Assembly (NCBI GenBank): GCA_030123625.1
Contig: CP126121.1
Span: 1,714,179-1,778,178 of the forward strand
Source: Nitrospira sp.
GTDB lineage: Bacteria; Nitrospirota; Nitrospiria; Nitrospirales; Nitrospiraceae
Direction: 5' to 3'
Length of the DNA: 64,000 nt
The stretch's first letter is position 1. The number at the start of each line of letters is the position of its first letter. The translations under genes and the position numbers were made by a program. Below are positions 18,655-27,920 of the stretch, in pieces. Below the pieces are notes generated by a model. The model was not told where the DNA came from. It did not search any database and was given only the letters and a program-made list of their open reading frames with translations.

Positions 18655-19869
18655 GTGGGTCGGCATCTGCACTTCGATTGTTTCTCCGGCGTCAGTGGAG
18701 ACATGATCCTGGGCGCGCTGGTCAGCGCCGGGCTTTCGTGGACAGATTTGATGAACGGACTCAAACGCCTACGGCTCAGCGGGTACCGATTGCGGAAGCG
18801 TGAGGTGCATCGTGGCGCGCTTCCGGCGATCAAGGTCGACGTGATCGTTCAACAGGGGTTCCAACGGCCGTTGACGCTCTCCCGTATCCGAAAGATCCTT
18901 GCCGGCAGCACGCTGCCCGGTCCGGTCAAGGAACGGAGCCGATCGGTCTTCGATCGACTGGCTGAAGCGGAAAGTCTTGCCCATCGAGTCGATGTGACGG
19001 AGGTTCATTTTCATGAAGTGGGAGTTGTGGATTCGTTGATCGATGTCGTCGGAGGCGTGCTGGGTTGCCATCTTTTGAATGCGACCCGCATCACGTCGTC
19101 CCCCATCAATGTCGGGACCGGTTCCATTCAGACTTCACACGGGCTCTTACCCGTTCCAGGACCCGCTGTGGCGGTGCTGGCCAAGGGGATCCCGATCTAC
19201 GCCGACGGTCCGCGCTGCGAGCTCGCCACCCCCACCGGGGTTGCGCTGCTTCGAACATTGGCGTCGGAATTCTGCCCTCTGCCGGTCATGAAAAGCATGG
19301 CGGTAGGCTATGGAGCCGGCGACCGTAATCCGGACGAGTGGCCCAACGCTTTGCGGGTGTTTCTGGAGGAAGAGTCCGCGTCGGAGACACAGTCGACCGA
19401 GCGAGTGATACAGATTGAAACGAATCTCGACGACCTCAATCCACAGACCTACGAACACATCATGGAACAGCTCTTTCAGGTCGGTGCTGTCGATGTCGTA
19501 CTGGCTCCCGTCGTCATGAAGAAAGGCCGACCGGGAGTCATGTTGAGCTGCCTGGCCGCTGAAGATCGCACGGATGCCGTGCTCGAAGTCCTCTTCCAGG
19601 AAACGACGACGATCGGAGTACGCCTTCACGAAGTACGCCGACGGATCCTCCCCCGGCGATTCGTCCCTGTCACGATTCAGGGTGGAGTCGTTCGCATGAA
19701 AGTCGCCGAGGTCGGCGCCGGCTGGGAAAAAGCAGCCCCTGAATATGAGGACTGTAAGGCCATCGCAACACGAACGGGTCGTCCTCTCAAAACAGTTATG
19801 GAGGAAGCCGTGCTGGCCTATCGGCGTGGGATCCGGAACAGAACGCGTCACCGGCGAGGCCGGGCGTGA
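18655..19869 (+). CDS. larC: Nickel-pincer cofactor biosynthesis protein LarC (nickel insertase)
   Basis: About 404 residues. LarC inserts nickel into the dithio-pyridinium nucleotide made by LarB and LarE. The N-terminal hallmark HLHFDCFSGVSGDMILGAL, the HEVG block (EVHFHEVGVVDSLIDVVG) and the C-terminal domain (IQIETNLDDLNPQTYEHIM, GRPGVMLSCL) are complete. The GTG at 18655 has GAGGA nine bases upstream, so it is preferred to the GTG at 18634. The gene is one continuous frame, unlike the lactobacillar larC, which needs a programmed frameshift. It overlaps the downstream exchanger gene by four bases (GTGA). Confidence 0.93.
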   Translation: MGRHLHFDCFSGVSGDMILGALVSAGLSWTDLMNGLKRLRLSGYRLRKREVHRGALPAIKVDVIVQQGFQRPLTLSRIRKILAGSTLPGPVKERSRSVFDRLAEAESLAHRVDVTEVHFHEVGVVDSLIDVVGGVLGCHLLNATRITSSPINVGTGSIQTSHGLLPVPGPAVAVLAKGIPIYADGPRCELATPTGVALLRTLASEFCPLPVMKSMAVGYGAGDRNPDEWPNALRVFLEEESASETQSTERVIQIETNLDDLNPQTYEHIMEQLFQVGAVDVVLAPVVMKKGRPGVMLSCLAAEDRTDAVLEVLFQETTTIGVRLHEVRRRILPRRFVPVTIQGGVVRMKVAEVGAGWEKAAPEYEDCKAIATRTGRPLKTVMEEAVLAYRRGIRNRTRHRRGRA

Positions 19870-20867
19870 CCGTTCTGTACTACGTTCTCCTCTTTCTCCT
19901 CTCCGTCGCGGTCACGCTCGGTGGCTGCGCGATCTTTACCAATGCCATTGAATGGTTGGGCAAGCGGCTGGGTATCTCCGAGGGCGCCGTCGGCAGTATC
20001 TTTGCCGCCATCGGCACGACGCTGCCTGAAACCTCAATCCCGATCATTGCGATTTTCTTCGGCGAAAGCCGCGAAGAGGTGGAGGTCGGCTTGGGAGCCA
20101 TCTTAGGCGCGCCGTTCATGCTCAGCACGCTGGTGTTGCCCATGTTGGCCGTGCTTCTGCTGCTCTATGCACGAGCCGGTAAGCGGACCGCCCGATTTCA
20201 GCTCAACTATCGGGAAGTGCTGATGGACCTCACGTTTTTTATGATCGGATATTTTGTCGCTTTGGGTTGCGCCTTCGTGCCCTCCAGGCTGATTCATCTC
20301 ATCGCGGCCGGTGTATTGATCTGTTTGTATGTTTACTACATGAAGCTCAAATTCGAACCGGCGGGTGGTGAAGAAGGGAGTGAACTCGAGCCGTTGATTT
20401 TCGACAAGGCCGCTGCCATACCATCATCTGCGATGATCGGGGTTCAAGCCCTCTTGGGTCTAGGAGGGTTGATAGTGGGCGCTCATTTGTTCGTCATGGC
20501 CGCAGAGTCGATGGCCGGTTTATTCGCGATGTCGCCGCTGATTTTAGCGCTGCTCATCGCACCGCTCGCCACGGAGCTGCCGGAGATGTCCAACAGCTTT
20601 CTGTGGCTCTATCGCAAAAAAGACCGACTCGCCGTGGCCAATGTCACAGGGGCCATGGTTTTTCAAGGTACCTTCCCGGTCGCTCTGGGGTTGGTCGGAA
20701 CCGAATGGTCGATCGCGCCATCGGCATTGACCACCATGATCGTGGCCGTGCAGGCGGTGGGACTTTGCCTCCTGCAGATTTTGATCGGAGGCCGGTGGCG
20801 GCCGTGGCTGCTCGCCGCCGGCGCTCTTTTTTATATCGGCTATACGGTGCATCTCTATGTCAATTGA
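19866..20867 (+). CDS. Sodium/calcium exchanger (CaCA) superfamily membrane protein
   Basis: A 333-residue cation antiporter with about ten membrane spans arranged as two inverted halves. The alpha-repeat signatures are visible in AVGSIFAAIGTTLPETSIPI (first half) and LILALLIAPLATELPEMSNS (second half), each with the conserved proline-glutamate pair that binds the cation. The ion could be Ca2+ or Mn2+. The GTG start overlaps larC by four bases and the 3' end overlaps pdxA by 11 bases, so it belongs to the larC-pdxA-rsmA transcript. A link to nickel handling is possible but unproven. Confidence 0.88.
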   Translation: MTVLYYVLLFLLSVAVTLGGCAIFTNAIEWLGKRLGISEGAVGSIFAAIGTTLPETSIPIIAIFFGESREEVEVGLGAILGAPFMLSTLVLPMLAVLLLLYARAGKRTARFQLNYREVLMDLTFFMIGYFVALGCAFVPSRLIHLIAAGVLICLYVYYMKLKFEPAGGEEGSELEPLIFDKAAAIPSSAMIGVQALLGLGGLIVGAHLFVMAAESMAGLFAMSPLILALLIAPLATELPEMSNSFLWLYRKKDRLAVANVTGAMVFQGTFPVALGLVGTEWSIAPSALTTMIVAVQAVGLCLLQILIGGRWRPWLLAAGALFYIGYTVHLYVN

Positions 20868-21939
20868 GTCGCGATCACCTCGCACACGTTCCTCATCCTC
20901 CAAACTCCCCTTGCTGGGAATCACGATGGGAGACCCGGCCGGTATCGGTCCGGAAGTGATCGCCAAGGCTCTGTCCGGAGCTCACCTGCACAATATTTGC
21001 CGATCGATCGTGATCGGATCGCTTCCTGTCATGGAGCGAACGATCAAGGCACTGAAGCTCAAACTCAACATCGTTCGAGTTCACGGTCATGAAACGACGG
21101 CGCCGCGGAGAGGAACGGTGGCCGTGTTGGATCCGCTGGAGACACCGTTGAGGACATTCAAGCCTGGTATCGCAGCAGCGGAGACCGGTGCCGCTTCTGT
21201 CGCCTTTATCAAGAAAGCCGTCGAACTGGCTCAGATCGGCTGTATCGAGGGAATGGTGACGGCGCCCATCAATAAGGAAGCCATCAATATGGCCGGCTGC
21301 CGGTACCCGGGCCATACCGAATTGTTGGCCGATCTCACTCACGTGCGCGAGTCGGGCATGATGATTGTGGGCGGGCCGTTACGCATCATGTTCGTCACGA
21401 CACATGTCGCGATCCGAGATCTTGCGTTGCTGCTGACTCAAGCAAAAATTGAAAAGGCGATTCGTCTGGCTCAATCGGCGTTGACGACGCTGTTCGGCAT
21501 CAAACGCCCCAGGATAGGAGTAGCTGCCCTCAATCCCCATGCCGGTGAGCATGGATTGTTCGGCGATGAGGAAGCTCGAATAATTCTTCCAGCCGCCCGT
21601 GCGGCCCGGCAGGAAGGCATTCTGGCCAGTGACCCTCTGCCGGCTGATACCCTATTCGGGAAAGCCGCGAAAGGGTCGTTTGACGGTGTCGTCGCCCTCT
21701 ACCACGATCAGGGTCTCATTCCTCTAAAGCTGGTTGCCTTCGGCACATGCGTCAATCTTACCGTAGGCTTGCCTATCATCCGCACCTCAGTAGATCATGG
21801 AACAGCTTTTGATATCGTCGGACAGGGCATCGCCGATCCCGGAAGTCTGGTTGCAGCCGTCAAGCTGGCCGCCGGGATCGCTCGGAATAGAACGGCGGCA
21901 ACATCAAGCAGGACGAAACGAGCCGGACGTGTCGCCTGA
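20857..21939 (+). CDS. pdxA: 4-hydroxythreonine-4-phosphate dehydrogenase PdxA
   Basis: A 360-residue enzyme of the pyridoxal 5'-phosphate pathway (DXP-dependent branch). It oxidises 4-phosphohydroxy-L-threonine in the cytoplasm. Start block LLGITMGDPAGIGPEVIAKA, metal-binding histidines in PGHTELLADL, NPHAGEHGLFGDEE and LYHDQGLIPLK, and the end block RTSVDHGTAFDIVG are all present. The last 18 residues (RNRTAATSSRTKRAGRV) are a basic tail beyond the usual end. ATG 20857 lies within the end of the exchanger gene. Confidence 0.96.
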   Translation: MSIESRSPRTRSSSSKLPLLGITMGDPAGIGPEVIAKALSGAHLHNICRSIVIGSLPVMERTIKALKLKLNIVRVHGHETTAPRRGTVAVLDPLETPLRTFKPGIAAAETGAASVAFIKKAVELAQIGCIEGMVTAPINKEAINMAGCRYPGHTELLADLTHVRESGMMIVGGPLRIMFVTTHVAIRDLALLLTQAKIEKAIRLAQSALTTLFGIKRPRIGVAALNPHAGEHGLFGDEEARIILPAARAARQEGILASDPLPADTLFGKAAKGSFDGVVALYHDQGLIPLKLVAFGTCVNLTVGLPIIRTSVDHGTAFDIVGQGIADPGSLVAAVKLAAGIARNRTAATSSRTKRAGRVA

Positions 21940-21940
21940 T

Positions 21941-22246
21941 ATGTCGAAGGGCCTTGCCATCATCCGGCAGCAGATTGATGAATTGGAGACCCTTGAGAAA
22001 CAGACTCTTCAAGACCTGAACACCGTCGCCGGGGCGGAACGATTGGCAAAATGGAAAGTGCGCACGGTGGCTCTTCTCTCCAATACCGTCGGACCTCTGG
22101 AAGGACAGGCGTTCGCCCGTATCCAGCCGGGACCGGCGTTCACCAACGACTTTGTCGAAGAGTTTACGGATCTCGTGGAATGTTATCGCTCGCCGCTCAT
22201 GATACTCGCCAAGCGATTGTCCCAGATTCCTCCAACCGGGCGTTGA
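21941..22246 (+). CDS. Hypothetical small helical protein
   Basis: A 101-residue protein beginning at the ATG right after the pdxA stop and ending two bases before the rsmA GTG. It is predicted to be mostly helical with a coiled-coil-like start (IIRQQIDELETLEKQTLQDL). No family is recognised. Its tight placement between pdxA and rsmA argues that it is a real, translationally coupled gene rather than spacer. Confidence 0.6.
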   Translation: MSKGLAIIRQQIDELETLEKQTLQDLNTVAGAERLAKWKVRTVALLSNTVGPLEGQAFARIQPGPAFTNDFVEEFTDLVECYRSPLMILAKRLSQIPPTGR

Positions 22247-22248
22247 GT

Positions 22249-23070
22249 GTGGACTCTCCTCTTCCCCCTGCAGCGATCAAACGTCTTGGACAGAATTTTC
22301 TCATTGATCCCAACATTATCCGTAAAATCGTCTCGCTGGCCGAGCTGACCCCGACCGATACCGTTCTGGAAATCGGGCCAGGGCGCGGCATTCTCACAGA
22401 AGCGCTTTGTTATACCGCCGGCCATGTGACGGCGATCGAGATCGATCCACGGCTCTATGCGTACCTGACTGAACGACAGCCCAGGTTTTCGAATCTCACA
22501 CTCGTCCTCGACGATGCGATGACCTATCCGATCGAGCACCTTCCGAGCGGCACCATCGTCGTCGCGAATCTTCCATACTATTTGTCCACTCCTCTCCTCT
22601 TCCGGCTTCTCGACCAGCGCGACCGTTTCCCCCGCATGGTGCTTATGCTGCAAAATGAGGTCGTCGATCGATTGGTCGCGAAACCCGATCGCTCCGACTA
22701 CGGAGTGCTTTCAGTCCTGGCCCAGTATGCGGCGGAAATCACGAAAGTATTCCGAGTCTCCGCGCAGTGTTTCAGACCAAGACCGGAAGTCGACTCTGCC
22801 GTGGTTCTGCTGAAGACCAAGCACCAGAGAGCGCTGGACCGGGAGGAAGAGCCTAAATTTTCCGCGCTCGTGAAAGCCGCCTTCGCCCACCGCCGTAAAA
22901 CACTGGTCAATTCGCTGAAAGATGAGGGATACGAGCAGAAACCGGTGGCAGCAGCATTGAATTCCCTCTCGCTCTCTCCCTCCACCCGTGCGGAGACCCT
23001 TTCCATCGCGCAATTCATCGAATTGACCCGCCGCATATACGGGACAGGCTTCTCGAGCCTCCGCCAATGA
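22249..23070 (+). CDS. rsmA: 16S rRNA (adenine1518/1519-N6)-dimethyltransferase
   Basis: RsmA (KsgA) dimethylates two adjacent adenines in the 3' hairpin of 16S rRNA during small-subunit assembly. The protein of about 273 residues shows the start IKRLGQNFLIDPNIIRKIV, the AdoMet-binding LEIGPGRGILTEAL, and the catalytic NLPYYLSTPLLF (N-L-P-Y). The GTG start at 22249 gives the family's usual N terminus. Longer in-frame extensions would run through the preceding gene and are rejected. It is the last gene of the larC-pdxA transcript and converges on the ZorB-like gene. Confidence 0.96.
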   Translation: MDSPLPPAAIKRLGQNFLIDPNIIRKIVSLAELTPTDTVLEIGPGRGILTEALCYTAGHVTAIEIDPRLYAYLTERQPRFSNLTLVLDDAMTYPIEHLPSGTIVVANLPYYLSTPLLFRLLDQRDRFPRMVLMLQNEVVDRLVAKPDRSDYGVLSVLAQYAAEITKVFRVSAQCFRPRPEVDSAVVLLKTKHQRALDREEEPKFSALVKAAFAHRRKTLVNSLKDEGYEQKPVAAALNSLSLSPSTRAETLSIAQFIELTRRIYGTGFSSLRQ

Positions 23071-23100
23071 CAACCGCCGACATGGTGTGAGCTCGGCATG

Positions 23101-23733
23101 CTACGCCGGCCGCATGTGGATCTTGAAAATGACGCGTCGGCTCTTATCGCGGTCAGGTTGTCCGACATCATCGCGTAGGAGGTTCTGCTCTCCACGCCCG
23201 TTCGCCGTGGCTTTCCGCAAGAAGCAGTCATACGCCCAAGGAAGCTTCTCGCGAATTACTTCCAAGCTTTTCGCCAGTACGGCAAAAGAGCGTTCCTGAC
23301 TGAGTTTCAGATTGCGTATATCGTCGCCCAAATCGTCAGTGTACCCCTCAATGACAAAGGCCTCCACTTCTTGCTCTGTAGGTCCGCAAGCGATTGATGC
23401 GTAGTGAGGCATGGCCTCGGACAAGAAGGTTTCGGCGGCAGGAAGTAACCTGCTCTTGCCGAACTCAAAGTTGATCGCCGCATCCGGCACCGTGATCGTG
23501 TGGACGCTCGGGCTTTTGGCTTCCAGTGGTGGACGGCGTGGGTCAACGCTCGGCGCCATGTCCGTCGGTGTGGCACGGTCCCCGGCGGGATCGGCATGTT
23601 TGTCTTGAACGCGGGTCACATAGGCCACGAGCAAGAGAATGAAGATGACGGCGAGCGAGGTCATCAGATCTGCAACCCCGCTCGTCACCACAGCAGAACC
23701 GTCACGAGAGTCCTGCGCGAAGATCGGCCTCAT
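23101..23733 (-). CDS. ZorB-like (MotB/OmpA) inner-membrane protein
   Basis: A 210-residue protein with one N-terminal membrane span (ADLMTSLAVIFILLLVAYV) whose leading aspartate matches the ion-conducting Asp of MotB, TolR and ZorB. A proline-rich periplasmic linker is followed by an OmpA-like peptidoglycan-binding domain (residues about 85-205: INFEFGKSRLLPAAETFLSE, IEGYTDD, KLSQERSFAVL). It overlaps the ZorA-like gene by four bases (ATGA), so the two are made together. ZorB is the stator part of Zorya anti-phage systems, but no effector gene is beside it here. Confidence 0.78.
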   Translation of the reverse strand: MRPIFAQDSRDGSAVVTSGVADLMTSLAVIFILLLVAYVTRVQDKHADPAGDRATPTDMAPSVDPRRPPLEAKSPSVHTITVPDAAINFEFGKSRLLPAAETFLSEAMPHYASIACGPTEQEVEAFVIEGYTDDLGDDIRNLKLSQERSFAVLAKSLEVIREKLPWAYDCFLRKATANGRGEQNLLRDDVGQPDRDKSRRVIFKIHMRPA

Positions 23734-24947
23734 TCCCTTCGTTGCCTCCGTGCCGTTTCCGGATTATGATCATTATTTGCCTGATGTATAGGTTCTGTCG
23801 TGGCGGTTGTCTTGTCCCTGAGTTCCTGAAGCATCGCTTCGATCTCCGATTGGGACAGCTGGACCGGAGCGCATTGTTCCTTAAGGGAGCGGTTGAGATC
23901 GTGAATGGCTTCCAGCAAGGGATTCATCAGGGGCCTTAACGCCCGCTGGACCTCGTGGCCGATTTCCCCGGCCACATCATCGAACTTCATCGGTGAACGT
24001 TTGGAATTCAACGCCGTGAGCGCCTGAGAGGCGGCGTGTAGAGCCTCGACGGTAGCTCCGAGGCGCTGCTGCACGACCTCTACAAGCTGATGTGCGACAT
24101 CGTTTCGGACGGGAGTGACGATGGTCGTCGGAGGTCCGTTCGCCGACGAGGAAACGGAGGGAGGTTGATCGGCGGCTTTCTGAGGAAACATTTCATCCAA
24201 GAGAGAAACGCACTCCCGGTGCCGGTTGTCCAGCCGATGCCAGAGAGAATTTTCGAGGAGCGTGAACGCATTGGCGCACGCCAAGCCGACGATGGATGTG
24301 ACGAACTTTCCTGAGAGCCCGTTGATCAGTCCTTGGATTCCATCGATCTCCGACCCATTCGCATGGAGTTTGCTGAGCCCGATTAAAATAGCAAGAAAGG
24401 TAAACATCAAACCCATACCCGTCATGAAACCGGGAAGCTGCCGGTAAAAACGGACATTGAGATGGGCGGCGCAGAGAGAGTCGAATGAGAAAAAATCGCT
24501 TGCAGAGCGCTGACTGTGGACGGTCGGCTCAAGAAACCAGGCGGATTGCTCCACCGCGAGTGTCTTGCGGTATGAAAGCCAGTCTCTGGCAAAAGCCTGC
24601 TCTGACCGTACCGCACGATCCAATGCTTGTAAATCATCGAGATCGCGCCGCGTTTCCGCCGACTCATCAGGACGCGCCCGCTTTTTCGCCAAACTCGGAA
24701 TGACAAGCCAATCCTTGGAAATTTGTCGCCGTGCCAAGACGAGAGGCGCGACGGACGATTGAAAGCGCGACAACGTCCGTTGAATGTGTAATAGACCTCG
24801 GACCAGCACCGCGCTATGCCAGAGACAAAGAGCGAGGATACCTGCGGCACCGAGCCAGCTCAGCATCGGACTCTGAAGCCCGCCGACCACCGTCACGTCG
24901 CGCGTGAGCCATTCCCAAAAGGCAGTGAACGAATCCAATTCATCCAT
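23730..24947 (-). CDS. ZorA-like (MotA/TolQ/ExbB) proton-channel protein
   Basis: A 405-residue membrane protein. One span lies near residues 29-53 (LSWLGAAGILALCLWHSAVL). After a cytoplasmic loop come the paired spans of the MotA/TolQ/ExbB/ZorA fold: FMTGMGLMFTFLAILIGLSKL and GKFVTSIVGLACANAFTLLE. The C-terminal 120 residues are helical (VVQQRLGATVEALHAASQAL), much shorter than the long tail of classical ZorA. The start has GAGG eight bases upstream. The ZorB-like partner overlaps its 3' end. Alternative reading: a novel MotAB-like energy-transducing stator unrelated to defence. Confidence 0.78.
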   Translation of the reverse strand: MDELDSFTAFWEWLTRDVTVVGGLQSPMLSWLGAAGILALCLWHSAVLVRGLLHIQRTLSRFQSSVAPLVLARRQISKDWLVIPSLAKKRARPDESAETRRDLDDLQALDRAVRSEQAFARDWLSYRKTLAVEQSAWFLEPTVHSQRSASDFFSFDSLCAAHLNVRFYRQLPGFMTGMGLMFTFLAILIGLSKLHANGSEIDGIQGLINGLSGKFVTSIVGLACANAFTLLENSLWHRLDNRHRECVSLLDEMFPQKAADQPPSVSSSANGPPTTIVTPVRNDVAHQLVEVVQQRLGATVEALHAASQALTALNSKRSPMKFDDVAGEIGHEVQRALRPLMNPLLEAIHDLNRSLKEQCAPVQLSQSEIEAMLQELRDKTTATTEPIHQANNDHNPETARRQRRE

Positions 24948-25264
24948 CGGACGGACCTCGCCGGAGACCCAAACGCCGTTCTCAACAAGAGCAACGTTCG
25001 ATCGTGTCCCTCAACTTCTGTGCCAGAGAAGGATGCGGGAAATTGCCGCGAATCGCTATGCTGCCGAGATAGCGCCTTAATCAGGATGGAAATTTTTGCC
25101 GAGAAGGAGGCAATTTTGGCAGGGATCTTCCTCTCTCTACGGTCCAGTCTCTACGGTCGACGAAAAAATTTGTCCTCCAGTCGATTGATGGCCGGCTTTC
25201 ATGTTATGGTTTGGTATACCGATTTCTGGAATCACTGATGATCTCCAAAAAAGAGACGGTTCTC

Positions 25265-25606
25265 ATGCGCTCAAGAGCACGATTGAGTCGACTGACTGGA
25301 ATGATGTGTATGTTGTGCCTGGTAACAGGATGCGCAAGCGAATTTTCCGTCTTCAGCGCGTCCGGAGAACCGCTCTTGATTTCACGTCGGGGGTACACAG
25401 CCGATGAATGTACCGGAATGGTGAAAGAAGACGCCGCTCGCATGGGCGTCACATTGCGGTATGTTTATATACGAGGAAATACCGTCGGTCGTTCACTGTT
25501 ATGGCCCTTTGAGCCGGGGTACGCTTGCGAGGCGGCGATCGGCCCACCGCAAGGTCCAATCGGTGCCTACCCTGGTAGCCCCCATGTCATTATGCATGGC
25601 TCATGA
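25265..25606 (+). CDS. Small predicted lipoprotein
   Basis: About 113 residues from ATG 25265. A signal peptide ends in the lipobox LVTGC, giving an acylated cysteine about residue 23. The mature part (about 90 residues) holds a DECTGMVKEDAARMGVT helix and a C-terminal Gly/Pro-rich end. ATG codons at 25238 and 25211 are in frame, but the later one gives the better signal peptide. No family recognised. Outer-membrane anchoring is likely but not certain. Confidence 0.6.
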   Translation: MRSRARLSRLTGMMCMLCLVTGCASEFSVFSASGEPLLISRRGYTADECTGMVKEDAARMGVTLRYVYIRGNTVGRSLLWPFEPGYACEAAIGPPQGPIGAYPGSPHVIMHGS

Positions 25607-25769
25607 CTCCATTGTTCACCTCCCGCTCTTTTCTCCATTAAATTGGCACACCACAAACGCCGATGCTCTCACCTCGTTCCTCCAAGTTGGTGGGATCACG
25701 AGTGACCTGCCTCGTCTGCATGTGCGAATGCCCCATCGACAGGCGAGTGTTTTTCTCCCATGAAGCCTC

Positions 25770-25793
25770 GGACCTGCTGAAAATAGCAGGTCC
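25770..25793 (+). terminator. Strong hairpin upstream of the GGDEF gene (possible terminator or attenuator)
   Basis: GGACCTGCT (25770-25778) pairs perfectly with AGCAGGTCC (25785-25793) over a six-base loop. There is no long T tract after either arm, so a simple intrinsic terminator is not assured. It could end transcription of the lipoprotein gene or shape the leader of the regulator gene. Confidence 0.35.
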
Positions 25794-25897
25794 TACTTCG
25801 GCGATTCTCTTGTTGATTCAGGGCCTTCCGCTATACTTATCCTGTGCGTGACGTAGTGGTCAGGAGGGACAAGGGAGGAGCTCTGGCCCGGAGCGCA

Positions 25898-26824
25898 ATG
25901 ATCAAAATCTTATTAGTCGAAGACAACGACATCGATGCGCGTCTAACCAAGGACATCTTGGCGGAATGGGGCACGAAAGAATTCGATATCCTCCATGTGA
26001 CTTGTTTGAATGACGCCGTTGCACGGCTGGCCCGTGCCCGCTTCGATGCCGTCCTCTTGGATCTGTCACTTCCTGACGGCTACGGGCTTTCAACAGTACG
26101 CCAAATGCAAGCCGCGAATCCTACAATCGCCATCATCGTGCTGAGCGGACTCAATGATCAGACGCTCGCGTTACAAGCTGTCCAGAATGGTGCACAGGAT
26201 TACCTCATCAAGGGACAGGGGCAGTCTGAGCTATTGGCCCGCTCCATCCGGTATGCCATTGAACGAAAACGGGCTGAAGAACGGCTGACCTATCTTGCTC
26301 AATACGATCAGCTGACGGGCCTGGTGAACCGCACCTTGTTTCGTGATCGCCTTATCCAAGCCATGGCGCGCAGCAAACGGCTCCAACAGCCTCTCGGGCT
26401 CATGCTGCTCGATCTCGATCAATTCAAACCGGTGAACGATACCATGGGCCACAATGTCGGTGATCAGCTTTTGAAGGCCGTCGCGGAACGGCTTCAAGAG
26501 TGTGTGCGCGAAGTGGACACGGTCGCCCGCATGGGAGGAGATGAGTTCACGATTATCCTCGAAGGCCTGACGTGCGAAGAGGACATCACGCTTGTCGCAC
26601 AGCGAATCACCCAGTTACTGGCGGAACCATTCCACCTTGGGGAGCACAGAGCTTCGATCGGAGTCAGTATCGGTATTACCGTCTACCCGACCGATGATCA
26701 CGAAGTCGATGAGCTCTTAAAGCATGCCGATGCCGCCATGTATCGGGCCAAGCAGCAGGGAGGAAGTTCATTTCAGTTCCACATTCCACATGATTCGACT
26801 TCCCCCACCCGCTTGAATTCATGA
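25898..26824 (+). CDS. Response regulator with GGDEF diguanylate cyclase domain
   Basis: About 308 residues. A receiver domain (residues 1-125) has the acidic pair EDND, the phospho-acceptor aspartate in VLLDLSLPDGYG and the lysine in YLIKGQG. It is followed by a GGDEF domain (residues about 140-305) with intact signature MGGDEF, the DLDQFKPVND metal/substrate motif and the C-terminal GVSIGITVYP. It should make cyclic di-GMP when phosphorylated. No EAL domain is present and no sensor kinase is adjacent. ATG 25898 is chosen because it opens the canonical receiver strand IKILLVEDND. Confidence 0.93.
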   Translation: MIKILLVEDNDIDARLTKDILAEWGTKEFDILHVTCLNDAVARLARARFDAVLLDLSLPDGYGLSTVRQMQAANPTIAIIVLSGLNDQTLALQAVQNGAQDYLIKGQGQSELLARSIRYAIERKRAEERLTYLAQYDQLTGLVNRTLFRDRLIQAMARSKRLQQPLGLMLLDLDQFKPVNDTMGHNVGDQLLKAVAERLQECVREVDTVARMGGDEFTIILEGLTCEEDITLVAQRITQLLAEPFHLGEHRASIGVSIGITVYPTDDHEVDELLKHADAAMYRAKQQGGSSFQFHIPHDSTSPTRLNS

Positions 26825-26857
26825 TCACCTCCCTCCTTCGTCGATTTTCGGCTGTTG

Positions 26858-27649
26858 TCATCGGCCGATCTGCGCAAGCGGTTGATCCGAGATTGAATAC
26901 GCGCCCATAAGATTCGGTTCAAGCCGATTCATCGTAGACAGGGCTGGCAGCGTCGGGTTGGGATGCGAATCGGGTGTCATGACGATGCCCCAGTGCTGAT
27001 TGTTGCGACAGACATTATCGACAAGCAATCCTTCGGCGTGCTGGAACAAGAGAATGCCGCTCAGCATGTTGTCTTCACACTGATTCCGCACCAGTTCCGG
27101 GCGACTGCCCGGATCACGAACCGCGATGCCAAAATGGTGATTCTCCACGCAGCGATTGTCGGCCACTCGCGGTTGAGCGCCCGCGAAGACGAAAATGCCC
27201 GACTCCCGGTTGCGACACACTTCGTTGTCGGTGAATGCGACACGACATTCCGGCCCATACAACACCACTCCCGACAAGATGCCTTCCATCGCTCGGCACT
27301 GCGTGATGATGCAGGTGGAGTTGAGGATATTGAGTGCCGAATGCTGGTCGCTGCCGACATAGCGGAACGTGATGCCGGTAATCCATCCCTCCGGTACTTC
27401 TTGTAGATACAGCGGCCCGCCACGCCGACAGAAGATGTGGACCTTATCCCGTCCGGCACCGACAAGCCGCACCGGTCGTTGAGTGACGACCAGCTTATCC
27501 TCATAGATTCCAGGACGGATATAGACCTGGTCCGATTTACCGACATCCTTCAGTGCCGCACTTGGAGTCGGATAACAGAGTCGATCGGCTCGATCGACAA
27601 TCAATGTTCGGCCGCCCAAGGGGTTGGCCGGAATGGCCTCTTCACCCAC
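26858..27649 (-). CDS. Right-handed parallel beta-helix protein
   Basis: A 263-residue protein of repeated short strands typical of the pectate-lyase-like/NosD/DUF1565 beta-helix fold: VYIRPGIYEDKLVVTQRPV, then units such as NSTCIITQCRAMEG, CRVAFTDNEVCRNRESG, PRVADNRCVENHHFG, PELVRNQCEDNMLSG and LLVDNVCRNNQHWG. Every turn carries a cysteine or asparagine, suggesting stacked ladders. No signal peptide is visible, so it is probably cytoplasmic. The GTG start at 27649 is preceded by GAGGAGC. The substrate is unknown. Confidence 0.75.
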   Translation of the reverse strand: MGEEAIPANPLGGRTLIVDRADRLCYPTPSAALKDVGKSDQVYIRPGIYEDKLVVTQRPVRLVGAGRDKVHIFCRRGGPLYLQEVPEGWITGITFRYVGSDQHSALNILNSTCIITQCRAMEGILSGVVLYGPECRVAFTDNEVCRNRESGIFVFAGAQPRVADNRCVENHHFGIAVRDPGSRPELVRNQCEDNMLSGILLFQHAEGLLVDNVCRNNQHWGIVMTPDSHPNPTLPALSTMNRLEPNLMGAYSISDQPLAQIGR

Positions 27650-27920
27650 GATACGCTCCTCGTGAGATGTTTTTTGTTTTCTTACGATCTACGCGGGAAG
27701 CGGGCTCATTACATACCGAAATCTCAGATTAAGGGATTTGAACCACTTTGTACAAACCTGTGTCTTCATCTACACGCCCCTCGAAAACCTCAAGACCGAC
27801 GGCTTCCGTGATCGAGCAAAATCCTGTTTTCTCAGCGTTTCTCGTTCGTGAGTATTCGTCGCTCTGGCACACCGATTGCGTAATCACCTCGGCTGCCATA
27901 TGAGAAGATGGAGGTCTGTT

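Noticed and set aside
23101-24947. Complete Zorya defence system
   Set aside because: Only ZorA-like and ZorB-like genes are present; flanking genes are rsmA and a lipoprotein, with no ZorC, ZorD or ZorE.
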